Assembly: GCA_944320975.1 (NCBI GenBank)
Contig: CALUJM010000010.1
Span: forward strand, 1 to 64,000
Origin: an uncultured Atopobiaceae bacterium
GTDB taxonomy: Bacteria; Actinomycetota; Coriobacteriia; Coriobacteriales; Atopobiaceae
Length of the DNA stretch: 64,000 nt
Reading direction: 5' to 3'
The translations under genes were made by a program, and so were the position numbers. The notes beneath the pieces are model-generated. The model ran no database searches and was not told the origin of the DNA. It saw nothing but the letters and a program-made list of their open reading frames with translations. Of the stretch, positions 57,532 to 64,000 are shown in pieces; the stretch's first letter is position 1, and each line of letters begins with the position of its first letter.

Positions 57532-58859
57532 GCGAGACGCGTGAGATCGAGCTGACGTGCGAGCGCATGAGCTACGGCCCCGACGCCGTTGCCCGCGACG
57601 AATCCGGTAAGACGGTCTTCGTCACGGGAGGCGTCGCCGGGGACCGGGTCCGCGCCGTCGTGGACCGCGAGGAGGACCGCTGGGCGCACGCGCGCGCCGT
57701 CGAGGTCATCGCGCCCTCCGCGGACCGCGTGGCGCCCGCCTGCCCGTTCGCGGGCGCCTGCGGCGGGTGCCCGTGGGCCGCGCTCTCCTACCCCGCCCAG
57801 GCGGCCGCAAAGCGCACAGGGGTGGTCGATGCCCTGACGCGCATCGGGCACTTCTCGCCTGAGCGCGCAGAGGCGCTCGTGGGCCAGACGGTGTCCCCGG
57901 GCGAGCCGTGGGGCTACCGCAACAAGGTCGAGCTCGCCGTGATGCGCCAGAACGGCAAGGCGGTTCTCGGCATGCACGGCCGCGGCGAGTCCGACGTGGT
58001 GCGCGTCAAGAGCTGCATGCTGCTCGACAAGGCCCACGCGGGGGCGGTCAAGTCCGTCTCAGGCGCCCTGGCCTACCTCTCGAACAGCCACGACCTCGAT
58101 CTCGAGCGCGTCGGGATCCGCGTCTCCCGCCGCACCAAGGACGTCGAGGTCGCCCTTTGGGACCGTCCCGGCGCCTTCCCGCGCGCCCAGGCCGCCAAGG
58201 TGCTCGCAGACGCCCTGAGGCCCACGTCCGTGGTCCGCGTGATGCAGAAGGGTCCCGCCAAGGCACGGCGCATCGCCGGCGTCGAATGCCTCTCGGGGGC
58301 AGGGTCCTGGGGAGAGATCGTCGGAGACGAGCGCATGCGCGTCTCGGCCCCCTCCTTCTTCCAGGTGAACACCAAGGGCGCCGAGAAGCTCGTTGAGCTC
58401 GTTCTCGAGGCTCTCGACCCGCAGGAGGACGAGGAGGCGATGGACCTCTACTGCGGCGCCGGCACCTTCACCCTGACGCTCGCGCGCCGCGCCGGCTTCG
58501 TCTCCGCCGTGGAGTCCTACGGGCCGGCGGTTCGCGACCTGAGGCGCAACCTCGAGTCCGCCGGACTCGACAACGTCGACCCAATCGGCGGTGACGCGGG
58601 CCGCGAGTTCCCCGACACCGACGCCGATGTCATCGTCGTGGACCCGCCGCGCGCGGGCCTTGCCGAGGACGTGGTTCGCCGCCTCTCGGAGCAGCCGGCG
58701 CGCGCGATCGCCTACGTGAGCTGCGACCCCGCCACGCTTGCACGCGACCTCGCCCGCTTCGAGCAGGCGGGAACGTTCGGCCCCGCCCGCGTGACGCCCG
58801 TGGACCTCTTCCCCCAGACCTTCCACGTGGAGACCGTCACCCTCCTCCAGCGTGTGTAA
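57528..58859 (+). CDS. RNA (uracil-C5) methyltransferase, TrmA/RlmD family
   Basis: 443 residues from GTG 57528 (4-bp overlap with ppk1). TRAM domain (1-60) GPDAVARDESGKTVFVTGGV; iron-sulfur cysteines in CPFAGACGGCPW plus a later Cys in VKSCML; SAM domain VMDLYCGAGTFTLTLAR-like AMDLYCGAGTFTLTLA, DPPRAGLAEDVV, and the catalytic YVSCDPATLARDLA. It makes m5U in tRNA or 23S rRNA; which uridine cannot be decided. The last codons and stop lie inside the inverted repeat 58852-58957. Confidence 0.9.
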   Translation: MSETREIELTCERMSYGPDAVARDESGKTVFVTGGVAGDRVRAVVDREEDRWAHARAVEVIAPSADRVAPACPFAGACGGCPWAALSYPAQAAAKRTGVVDALTRIGHFSPERAEALVGQTVSPGEPWGYRNKVELAVMRQNGKAVLGMHGRGESDVVRVKSCMLLDKAHAGAVKSVSGALAYLSNSHDLDLERVGIRVSRRTKDVEVALWDRPGAFPRAQAAKVLADALRPTSVVRVMQKGPAKARRIAGVECLSGAGSWGEIVGDERMRVSAPSFFQVNTKGAEKLVELVLEALDPQEDEEAMDLYCGAGTFTLTLARRAGFVSAVESYGPAVRDLRRNLESAGLDNVDPIGGDAGREFPDTDADVIVVDPPRAGLAEDVVRRLSEQPARAIAYVSCDPATLARDLARFEQAGTFGPARVTPVDLFPQTFHVETVTLLQRV

Positions 58860-58957
58860 ATTGGGGACGTGTTATTTCGCGCAGACGATTTGGGACAGGT
58901 CATCAAAGACTTGTCCCTTTTCGTCTGCACGAAATAACACGTCCCCAATTTACACAC
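58852..58957. repeat. 28-bp-arm nested hairpin overlapping the methyltransferase stop
   Basis: Outer arms 58852-58879 and 58930-58957 are perfectly complementary. Inside, GCAGACGA (58881-58888) pairs with TCGTCTGC (58921-58928) and GGGACA with TGTCCC. The TAAATTGGGGAC part is shared with the 33-bp palindrome family. Confidence 0.9.
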
Positions 58958-59111
58958 GGTAATCCCCCTGTGCAGGTAGGAATAAACTGCAGCTCAGGAC
59001 GCTGACCGAGATATTTGCGCAAATGGCCGCGACGGTTGCGCGCTCGGCTCGAAACGTGTACAAAGATAGGCAACTTGGGCGAAGGGCCCGAGCAAGAGAG
59101 AGGAAATCACC

Positions 59112-59297
59112 ATGAAGGCTACGGTCAACGAGGATTGCATCGGCTGCGGGCTCTGCGAGGGCACCTGCCCCGACGTCTTCTCCATCTCTGACGACGGCGT
59201 CGCCGTCGCCATCGAGGAGGACGTGCCGGAGGAGGCCGAGGACGCCGCCCAGGAGGCTGCCGACAACTGCCCCGTCTCCGCCATCGTGGTCGAGTAG
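59112..59297 (+). CDS. Small [4Fe-4S] ferredoxin
   Basis: 61 residues: CIGCGLCEGTCPDVF gives C9, C12, C15 and C19, with C53 in NCPVSAI. This is the monocluster ferredoxin pattern (three Cys plus the distal one, C19 extra). Very acidic, as electron carriers are. AGAGAGGAAATC precedes the ATG. Monocistronic with its own terminator. The partner enzyme is not evident nearby. Confidence 0.92.
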   Translation: MKATVNEDCIGCGLCEGTCPDVFSISDDGVAVAIEEDVPEEAEDAAQEAADNCPVSAIVVE

Positions 59298-59327
59298 CAC
59301 GCTCGACAGCGCGTCATCTGACGTTGA

Positions 59328-59361
59328 GCGGGAGCCGCACAGCCGGCTCCCGCTTTTCTTT
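59328..59361 (+). terminator. Rho-independent terminator of the ferredoxin gene
   Basis: GCGGGAGCCG (59328-59337) pairs perfectly with CGGCTCCCGC (59344-59353), followed by TTTTCTTT. 31 bp after the stop codon. Confidence 0.9.
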
Positions 59362-59386
59362 ATTGGCGCACGCCCCTCCCCCTCAC

Positions 59387-59452
59387 CGAGAATGCCAATA
59401 GGGACAGTTTCCGGTTCTTCTCGGGCATAAACTGTCCATATAGGCATTCTCG
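59387..59452. repeat. Imperfect inverted repeat with 24-bp arms
   Basis: 59387-59410 pairs with 59429-59452 at 22 of 24 positions (CGAGAATGCC ... GGACAGTTT). Eighteen-nt loop. Confidence 0.75.
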
Positions 59453-59459
59453 CCCCACC

Positions 59460-59492
59460 TCTGTTAATTGGGGACAGTCCCCAATTAACAGA
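59460..59492. repeat. 33-bp perfect palindrome
   Basis: TCTGTTAATTGGGGAC, central A, then its exact complement. Same family as the element in dinB (9999-10031). It ends 26 bp before maf. Confidence 0.9.
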
Positions 59493-59518
59493 CGAGTCAC
59501 GCCCATGGAAGGACACGC

Positions 59519-60151
59519 ATGATCTTAGCCTCGCAATCCCCGCGCCGCCACGAGCTCCTCTCCGAGGCGGGCTTCGAGCTCGACATCCGTCCCGCAGACA
59601 TCGACGAGTCCCGCAAGCCCGGCGAGACGCCCGTGGAACTCGTCGCGCGCCTCGCCGCCGAGAAGGCCGAAGCCGCCCGCGCGACCCTCAACGTCGCACC
59701 ATCAGACGGCCTGCTCGTCGCCGCCGACACCATCGTCTGGATGGGCGACGAGGCGCTCGGCAAGCCCGATGACGCCGCAGACGCCGCCCACATGCTCCGC
59801 GAGCTCTCGGGCCGCACGCACCACGTCTCCACCGGCGTCTGCGCGCTCTCGCTGACGGCTGACGGCGCATGCGCTGCGCGCGCATGCTTCGTCGAGACCA
59901 CCGACGTCGTCTTCTGGCCGCTCACCGAGGCCGAGATCGCTGCCTACGTCGCAACCGGGGAGCCGCTCGACAAGGCGGGCGCCTACGGCATCCAGGGCGC
60001 CGGCAGGCTGCTCGTTGAGAGGATCGACGGGGACTACTCGAACGTCGTGGGGCTGCCCATCGCACGTCTCGTGCGCGAGCTCACGCGCCTCAAGGGCGGC
60101 GAGAAGGACTATGTTGCCGAGGCCATCAGGATCGGAGGACCCCTTGCCTAG
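59519..60151 (+). CDS. maf: Maf-like nucleoside triphosphate pyrophosphatase
   Basis: 210 residues. The Maf signature ILASQSPRRHELLSEAGFEL starts the protein, then AEKAEAAR, VAADTIVWMGDEALGKPDD, YVATGEPLDKAGAYGIQGAG and DGDYSNVVGLPI. The family hydrolyses dTTP/UTP or modified nucleotides, limiting misincorporation. The P1 peptidase gene starts within its last codons. Confidence 0.93.
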   Translation: MILASQSPRRHELLSEAGFELDIRPADIDESRKPGETPVELVARLAAEKAEAARATLNVAPSDGLLVAADTIVWMGDEALGKPDDAADAAHMLRELSGRTHHVSTGVCALSLTADGACAARACFVETTDVVFWPLTEAEIAAYVATGEPLDKAGAYGIQGAGRLLVERIDGDYSNVVGLPIARLVRELTRLKGGEKDYVAEAIRIGGPLA

Positions 60152-61121
60152 CGAGAAGAACCTCGAGAGCGTCACGCAGATACCCGGCATATTTGCCGCC
60201 CACGCAACCAACGAGGCGGCAGGAACCGGCTGCACCGTCATCTGCTGCCCCGCAGGCGCCACCGGTAGCGTGGACGTGCGCGGCGGCGCGCCCGCGACGC
60301 GCGAGACGGACCTCCTGCGCCCCGAGGAGACCGTCGACGTCCTCCATGCCGTCGTCCTCTCCGGAGGAAGCGCCTATGGCCTGGCCGCCCCCTGCGGCGT
60401 CGCCGAGGAGCTCGAGCGCCGCGGCATCGGCCTCGACGTGAGCGTCGCGCGCGTCCCGATCGTCTCGGGAGCGTGCCTCTTCGACCTCGCCTGCGGAATC
60501 CCCTCCGAGCGGCCAACCGCGGAGGACGGCCGCAACGCCTGCGCCACGGCGCTGGACGGAGCGGGCGTACCCCTCGCCCGCGGCAACGTCGGCGCCGGCA
60601 CCGGCTGCACCGTCGGAAAGCTCGCCGGCCTCGAGCGCGCCATGAAGTCGGGCCTCGGCGAGGACGTCGAGTGCGCCGGCGAGCTCGTATGCGGCGCCAT
60701 CGCCGCCGTGAACGCGTGCGGCGACGTCATCGACCCCGACACGGGCGAGAAGGTCGCGGGCGTCCGCACCCCGGACGGGACCGCTCTCGCCGACACCGTC
60801 GAGGTTCTTCTCGGCGGCTACGCAAGGATGCCGCTGGCCCGCACCAACACCACCATCTCCTGCGTCGTCACCAACGCGCGCCTCACCAAGGCGCAGGCCA
60901 CCAAGGTCGCGCAGATGTCCGCCGACGCCTACGCCCACGCCATCTCCCCCACCCACACCACCAACGACGGCGACACCGTCTTCGTGATGGCCACGGGCGC
61001 GGTCGAGGCCCCCGTCGACGTCGTGGGGGCCCTCGCGGTGCGCACGCTCGGCCGAGCCATCGCCGACGGGGCCCGCCAGGCCACGAGCGCCTACGGCTAC
61101 CCCGCCGCCCGCGACCTCTAG
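60144..61121 (+). CDS. P1-family peptidase (DmpA/BapA-like, S58)
   Basis: 325 residues from TTG 60144 (GGAGG five nt upstream), overlapping maf by 8 bp. Family blocks: GTGCTVICCPAGATGSVDVR, LHAVVLSGGSAYGLAAPCGV, RGNVGAGTGCTVGK and the autoprocessing-region-like RTNTTISCVVTNARLTKAQA. S58 aminopeptidases mature by self-cleavage before the nucleophile; which residue is used here I cannot fix. Cysteines are abundant (C28, C34, C35 and others), unlike many homologues. No signal peptide. Confidence 0.85.
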   Translation: MPSEKNLESVTQIPGIFAAHATNEAAGTGCTVICCPAGATGSVDVRGGAPATRETDLLRPEETVDVLHAVVLSGGSAYGLAAPCGVAEELERRGIGLDVSVARVPIVSGACLFDLACGIPSERPTAEDGRNACATALDGAGVPLARGNVGAGTGCTVGKLAGLERAMKSGLGEDVECAGELVCGAIAAVNACGDVIDPDTGEKVAGVRTPDGTALADTVEVLLGGYARMPLARTNTTISCVVTNARLTKAQATKVAQMSADAYAHAISPTHTTNDGDTVFVMATGAVEAPVDVVGALAVRTLGRAIADGARQATSAYGYPAARDL

Positions 61122-61177
61122 CGTTCAGGGCCCGATCGAGCTCGCGTTCCCAAATCGGCTCTACTTGCACCCAAAAT

Positions 61178-61346
61178 ACCGGTTGTGTGCAATATCTTTT
61201 ATATAAGTCCCTCAACATATAAAAGCTGTTGCACACAACCGGTTGAATTTGACGAGAAGAACAAGCGCCACTTTATCGCCATCCCCCGCCAGGGCCCAAA
61301 ACGGCACCCAGCCCCCGACGAGCATCAAACTTGTTGCACACAACCG
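61178..61346. repeat. ACCGGTTGTGTGCAA hairpin plus lone arm
   Basis: 61178-61192 pairs perfectly with 61229-61243, and an inner stem CTTTTATAT/ATATAAAAG (61196-61204 with 61217-61225) continues it. A third arm, TTGTTGCACACAACCG, stands alone at 61331-61346. Confidence 0.85.
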
Positions 61347-61403
61347 CCTCTTCGGGGTCAAATCAGGCCGGCCCCTTCCGCCGCGAGACGCCGTCAAGAG
61401 CGC

Positions 61404-61480
61404 GAGCGCCGCCCTGTCCTTCTCGCCTGCGACTTCTGCGCGCAGCGCAGTGAGCCAGGGAGAAGGACGGAGCGGCGCTC
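61404..61480. repeat. Hairpin downstream of the glycosyltransferase gene
   Basis: GAGCGCCGC..TCCTTCTC (61404-61424) pairs with 61460-61480, two wobble-type mismatches. It ends 26 bp from the minus-strand gene stop and may slow or end transcription, though no T-run follows. Confidence 0.6.
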
Positions 61481-61506
61481 CCCCGCGCACGAGGCGGGAA
61501 TTGAGC

Positions 61507-62568
61507 CTAGTTGAACTTCACTAGCTTCTGGGCTGCGCGGTAGCCGGCCAGCGTCAGAGCCTTGCCCACGGTGCCGGGCAGGTTCGTGGCCAGGCCGACC
61601 ACACCATGGCGCGCGCGGCGGTACATGCGCTTGTCGTAGGCGCGCAGCTCGTCCCAGAGGCGCCGCAGCTCCTCCATCGCGTCGGGCCGGTCGCTCTTCT
61701 TCGAGAAAACCGAGCAGATCGCCATGATGATCGTGAAGTAGTTCATCATGTAGCTGCGCAGCTTCGCGGAGTCGATGTCGTCGTAGACGTGGTAGGCGTG
61801 CATCATGACGCGCGCAACGCGCCAGTAGTGGTCGACGCGGCTCGTGAGGACCTTGTCGTTGACGGACTGGTCCTCGCGGCCGATGAAGTAGCGGTAGACG
61901 TCCACGTCGAGGTAGTAGATGCTGCGGCACTTTGGGAACGGCACGTACGCATAGATGTTGTCCACGTAGAACGTGTGCGCCGGCATCTCGAGCTTGGCCT
62001 CGCGCAGGACGTCCACGCGGTACGTGAGCGCGTGCATGAGCAGGTACTGCCACATCATGAAGTGGCCGATGTTGTTCCAGGTGAAGACCTTGTCCACAGG
62101 CAGCACGTGCCGGTAGTCCACGACGTTGCGCGTGTTGTCCTCGACGTGCTCGTAGACGTAGTTGGTGATGACGAGGTCGACGTGCTCGCCCAGACCGATG
62201 AAGTAGCGCAGCTTCTCGAGAAGGGCTCGCACCGCTTCGGCGTCCACCCAGTCGTCGGAGTCCACGTTCTTGAAGTAGACACCGCTCGCGTTGGCCACCG
62301 CCTTCATGACCGCTGCCCCGTGGCCGCCGTTCTCCTGGTGCACCGCCTTGATGATCTGGGGATAGCGCTCCTGCCAGGCGTCGGCCTTGGCGGGGGTGTC
62401 GTCTTTGGTGGAACCGTCGTCCACGATGACGATCTCGACGTCCTCGGCGTAGCCCGTGCCCTCGAGGATGGACTCGATGCAGTGGTCCATGTATTCCGCG
62501 GAGTTGTAGCAGGGGATGCCAAACGTGATGGTCTTGGGGGTGGCGTTGGTCTTGCCGGTCATGCTCAT
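61507..62568 (-). CDS. Family 2 glycosyltransferase
   Basis: 353 residues from ATG 62568 (AAGGA upstream; a second ATG two codons later is possible). GT-A fold: TFGIPCYNSAEYMDHCIESI, VIVDDGSTKDDT (nucleotide-sugar Asp), QENGGHGAAVMKAV and the metal-binding DSDDWVD. No membrane span is obvious, so it is cytoplasmic or peripheral. It lies 66 bp after UDP-galactopyranose mutase, so galactofuranose transfer into a surface glycan is a reasonable guess, not shown. Confidence 0.88.
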   Translation of the reverse strand: MSMTGKTNATPKTITFGIPCYNSAEYMDHCIESILEGTGYAEDVEIVIVDDGSTKDDTPAKADAWQERYPQIIKAVHQENGGHGAAVMKAVANASGVYFKNVDSDDWVDAEAVRALLEKLRYFIGLGEHVDLVITNYVYEHVEDNTRNVVDYRHVLPVDKVFTWNNIGHFMMWQYLLMHALTYRVDVLREAKLEMPAHTFYVDNIYAYVPFPKCRSIYYLDVDVYRYFIGREDQSVNDKVLTSRVDHYWRVARVMMHAYHVYDDIDSAKLRSYMMNYFTIIMAICSVFSKKSDRPDAMEELRRLWDELRAYDKRMYRRARHGVVGLATNLPGTVGKALTLAGYRAAQKLVKFN

Positions 62569-62634
62569 CGTTTCCTTCTGTGCGCGCGCATGAAGCGGGC
62601 CCCGCGCGGGGGCCCGCAAAGCGTCATCTGACTG

Positions 62635-63837
62635 CTAGTTGTGCTGCGAGACGATCTCGTCGGAGAGGTCGAGCGCCGAGGCCACGACGCCGTCCATGTC
62701 GTAGTAGCGGTACTCCGCGAGGCGCCCGACGCAGTGGAAGTTCACGACGCCGTCGACGCGCTCGCGATAGCGGCGGTAGAGCTCCAGGTTCTGGTCCTCG
62801 AGGATGGCGTAGTACGGGGTCTCTCCGCTGCCGGGCGTGTAGGCCTTGGAGTACTCCTTCATGATGGTGGTCTTGCCGGGGACGACCTGGCCCGTCATGT
62901 TCTTGAACTCGGTGATGCGCGTGAAGTCCTCGCTCGTGGTGTAGTTGACCGTGCCGACGGGCTGGAACTGGTCCTGGTCGAGCGTCTCGAAGACCATGTC
63001 GAGCGTGCGGTACGGCAGCGCGCCGAGGTCGAGTCCGAAGAGCTCGTCCAGCGGGCCGGTGTAGATGACCTCGCCGCCGTAGGGCTTGCCACAGACCGAG
63101 ATACTCATGTCGGAGACCTTGATGACGTCGCGCGCGTCGACGCCCAGGAAGACCGAGATCAGGTCGTGCTCGAGCATGCGCTCGAAAAGCGCGGTGTAGC
63201 CCTCGGCAGGCATGCCCTGGAAGGGCGCGCCCGGGAAGTAGCGGTCGTCGTCGCCCACGAAGACGGGCACGCGGCCGGTGATCGAGGGGTCGATCTGGTC
63301 GGGCGTCTGGCCCCACTGCTTCATCGTGTAGTGGAGGAAGACGTTCTCGAACACGTAGTCGGCGACCTCGACGAGCTCGGGGTCGTTCTTCTCGCGGAGC
63401 TCCATGATCGGGACCTTCTTGTTCTCACCGAAGGTCGCCACGAGCTTCTGGTAGAGCTTCTCGCCCTTCTCCTCGCCAAAGGCGAGCTTGAGGGACTTGT
63501 GGTTGAAGGGCACCGGCATCAGCGTGCCGTGGATGTTGGCGAGCACCTTGTGCTGGTAATCGGTCCAGTCGGTGAAACGCGAGAGGAACTGGTTCACGCG
63601 CTCGTTGGTGGTGTGGTAGATGTGCGGCCCGTACTTGTGGACGAGGATGCCCGCCTCGTCGAGGTAGTCGTAGGCGTTGCCCGCGATGTGGTCGCGCCGC
63701 TCGAGGATGCAGACCTTGAAGCCGCACGACTCCGCGAGGCGCCGCGCGCACACGACGCCGGCGTAGCCCGCTCCGACGACGATTGCGTCATAGCAATCCG
63801 GGTTGAACCCCGCGGGCAGACCGTTCTGGATATTCAT
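62635..63837 (-). CDS. glf: UDP-galactopyranose mutase
   Basis: Flavoenzyme converting UDP-galactopyranose to UDP-galactofuranose. 400 residues: FAD motif AIVVGAGYAGVVCARRLAES, LERRDHIAGNAYDY, YGPHIYHTTNERV (substrate loop), FNHKSLKLAFGEEKG, YTMKQWGQTPDQID and the C-terminal GRLAEYRYYDMD that contacts flavin and substrate. Upstream of the glycosyltransferase in the same direction, probably one operon. Confidence 0.96.
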   Translation of the reverse strand: MNIQNGLPAGFNPDCYDAIVVGAGYAGVVCARRLAESCGFKVCILERRDHIAGNAYDYLDEAGILVHKYGPHIYHTTNERVNQFLSRFTDWTDYQHKVLANIHGTLMPVPFNHKSLKLAFGEEKGEKLYQKLVATFGENKKVPIMELREKNDPELVEVADYVFENVFLHYTMKQWGQTPDQIDPSITGRVPVFVGDDDRYFPGAPFQGMPAEGYTALFERMLEHDLISVFLGVDARDVIKVSDMSISVCGKPYGGEVIYTGPLDELFGLDLGALPYRTLDMVFETLDQDQFQPVGTVNYTTSEDFTRITEFKNMTGQVVPGKTTIMKEYSKAYTPGSGETPYYAILEDQNLELYRRYRERVDGVVNFHCVGRLAEYRYYDMDGVVASALDLSDEIVSQHN

Positions 63838-63940
63838 TACCTGTCCTCTCGAAGACCAGCAGTGCGCGCCGCGTCAGGCGGCGGGGCGAGAAGAACCGTG
63901 CGCTCGCCCAATCGTTCGATAGATTCTAACACCTCGACCG

Positions 63941-63946
63941 TATAAT
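63941..63946 (+). promoter_or_regulatory. -10 box reading out of the window
   Basis: Perfect TATAAT on the plus strand in the spacer upstream of glf, probably for a gene beyond 64000. No clear -35 box. Confidence 0.35.
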
Positions 63947-64000
63947 GGTCCCGTGCCCGTCCCCTCTTGCCGCCGATAAGCGCACATCGCGGGACGAGCG

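Larger units (their letters stand above)
61122..61506. other. 385-bp gene-free region with two hairpin elements
   Basis: Between the convergent P1 peptidase and glycosyltransferase genes. Holds the ACCGGTTGTGTGCAA hairpin with an extra lone arm (61178-61346) and a 21-bp-arm hairpin (61404-61480). No gene seen. Confidence 0.65.

Overview
The window is high-GC, gene-dense bacterial chromosome. Gene content and protein style (Rod-type wall growth machinery, a glyQ-glyS-ppdK neighbourhood, many GTG/TTG starts, C-rich wobble positions, galactofuranose gene) suggest an anaerobic actinobacterium of the class Coriobacteriia, probably near Olsenella/Atopobium. That placement is inferred from protein resemblance only. 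I see no rRNA, CRISPR array, prophage or transposase gene.

Layout. 1-6510 (minus strand): a translation/maturation run, rpsP-khpA-rimM-trmD-lepB-glyQ-glyS, then a short PPDK regulatory-protein relative and the start of ppdK. 6741-8691 (plus): an OmpR-type two-component pair. 8758-15537 (minus): obgE-proB-proA-nadD-yqeK-rsfS-dinB, tightly packed. 15871-16463 (minus): rplU-rpmA with a good promoter and terminator. 16613-27455 (minus): a cell-shape cluster, TPR protein-mreB-mreC-mreD-mrdA-rodA, running into a DUF697-like gene and the paired radical-SAM/DUF2344 genes. 27486-34434 (minus): cyclophilin, zinc-ribbon protein, aconitase, CtpE-like P-type ATPase and a tRNA-Arg(CCG).

34435-39258 is an accessory-looking zone. 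Two nearly identical 217-bp direct repeats flank a zinc-ribbon/coiled-coil membrane protein. Next comes a Ser/Thr kinase fused through one membrane span to WG repeats, then another zinc-ribbon membrane protein.

39499-48960 (plus) encodes every step from PEP plus erythrose-4-phosphate to chorismate and on to prephenate, phenylpyruvate and the tyrosine branch: aroF, tyrA, aroB, aroA, aroC, pheA, an aroE-aroK fusion, and last a 3-dehydroquinate dehydratase fused behind a PTS EIIB-like domain. That last fusion is the most unexpected protein here, because it could link phosphotransferase/PEP status to a PEP-consuming pathway. 

49026-63837 holds a small membrane protein, a polytopic regulator with two LuxR-type HTH domains, a 5-formyl-THF cyclo-ligase, trpS, argF, ppk1, an RNA uracil-C5 methyltransferase, a ferredoxin, maf, a P1-family peptidase, a family 2 glycosyltransferase and UDP-galactopyranose mutase.

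A second theme is the number of long palindromic elements between genes. At least six sequence families occur. One has three copies whose core is conserved while the stem arms differ yet stay complementary. Another 33-bp palindrome lies inside the predicted 5' end of dinB. No mobilising enzyme for them is present in the window.
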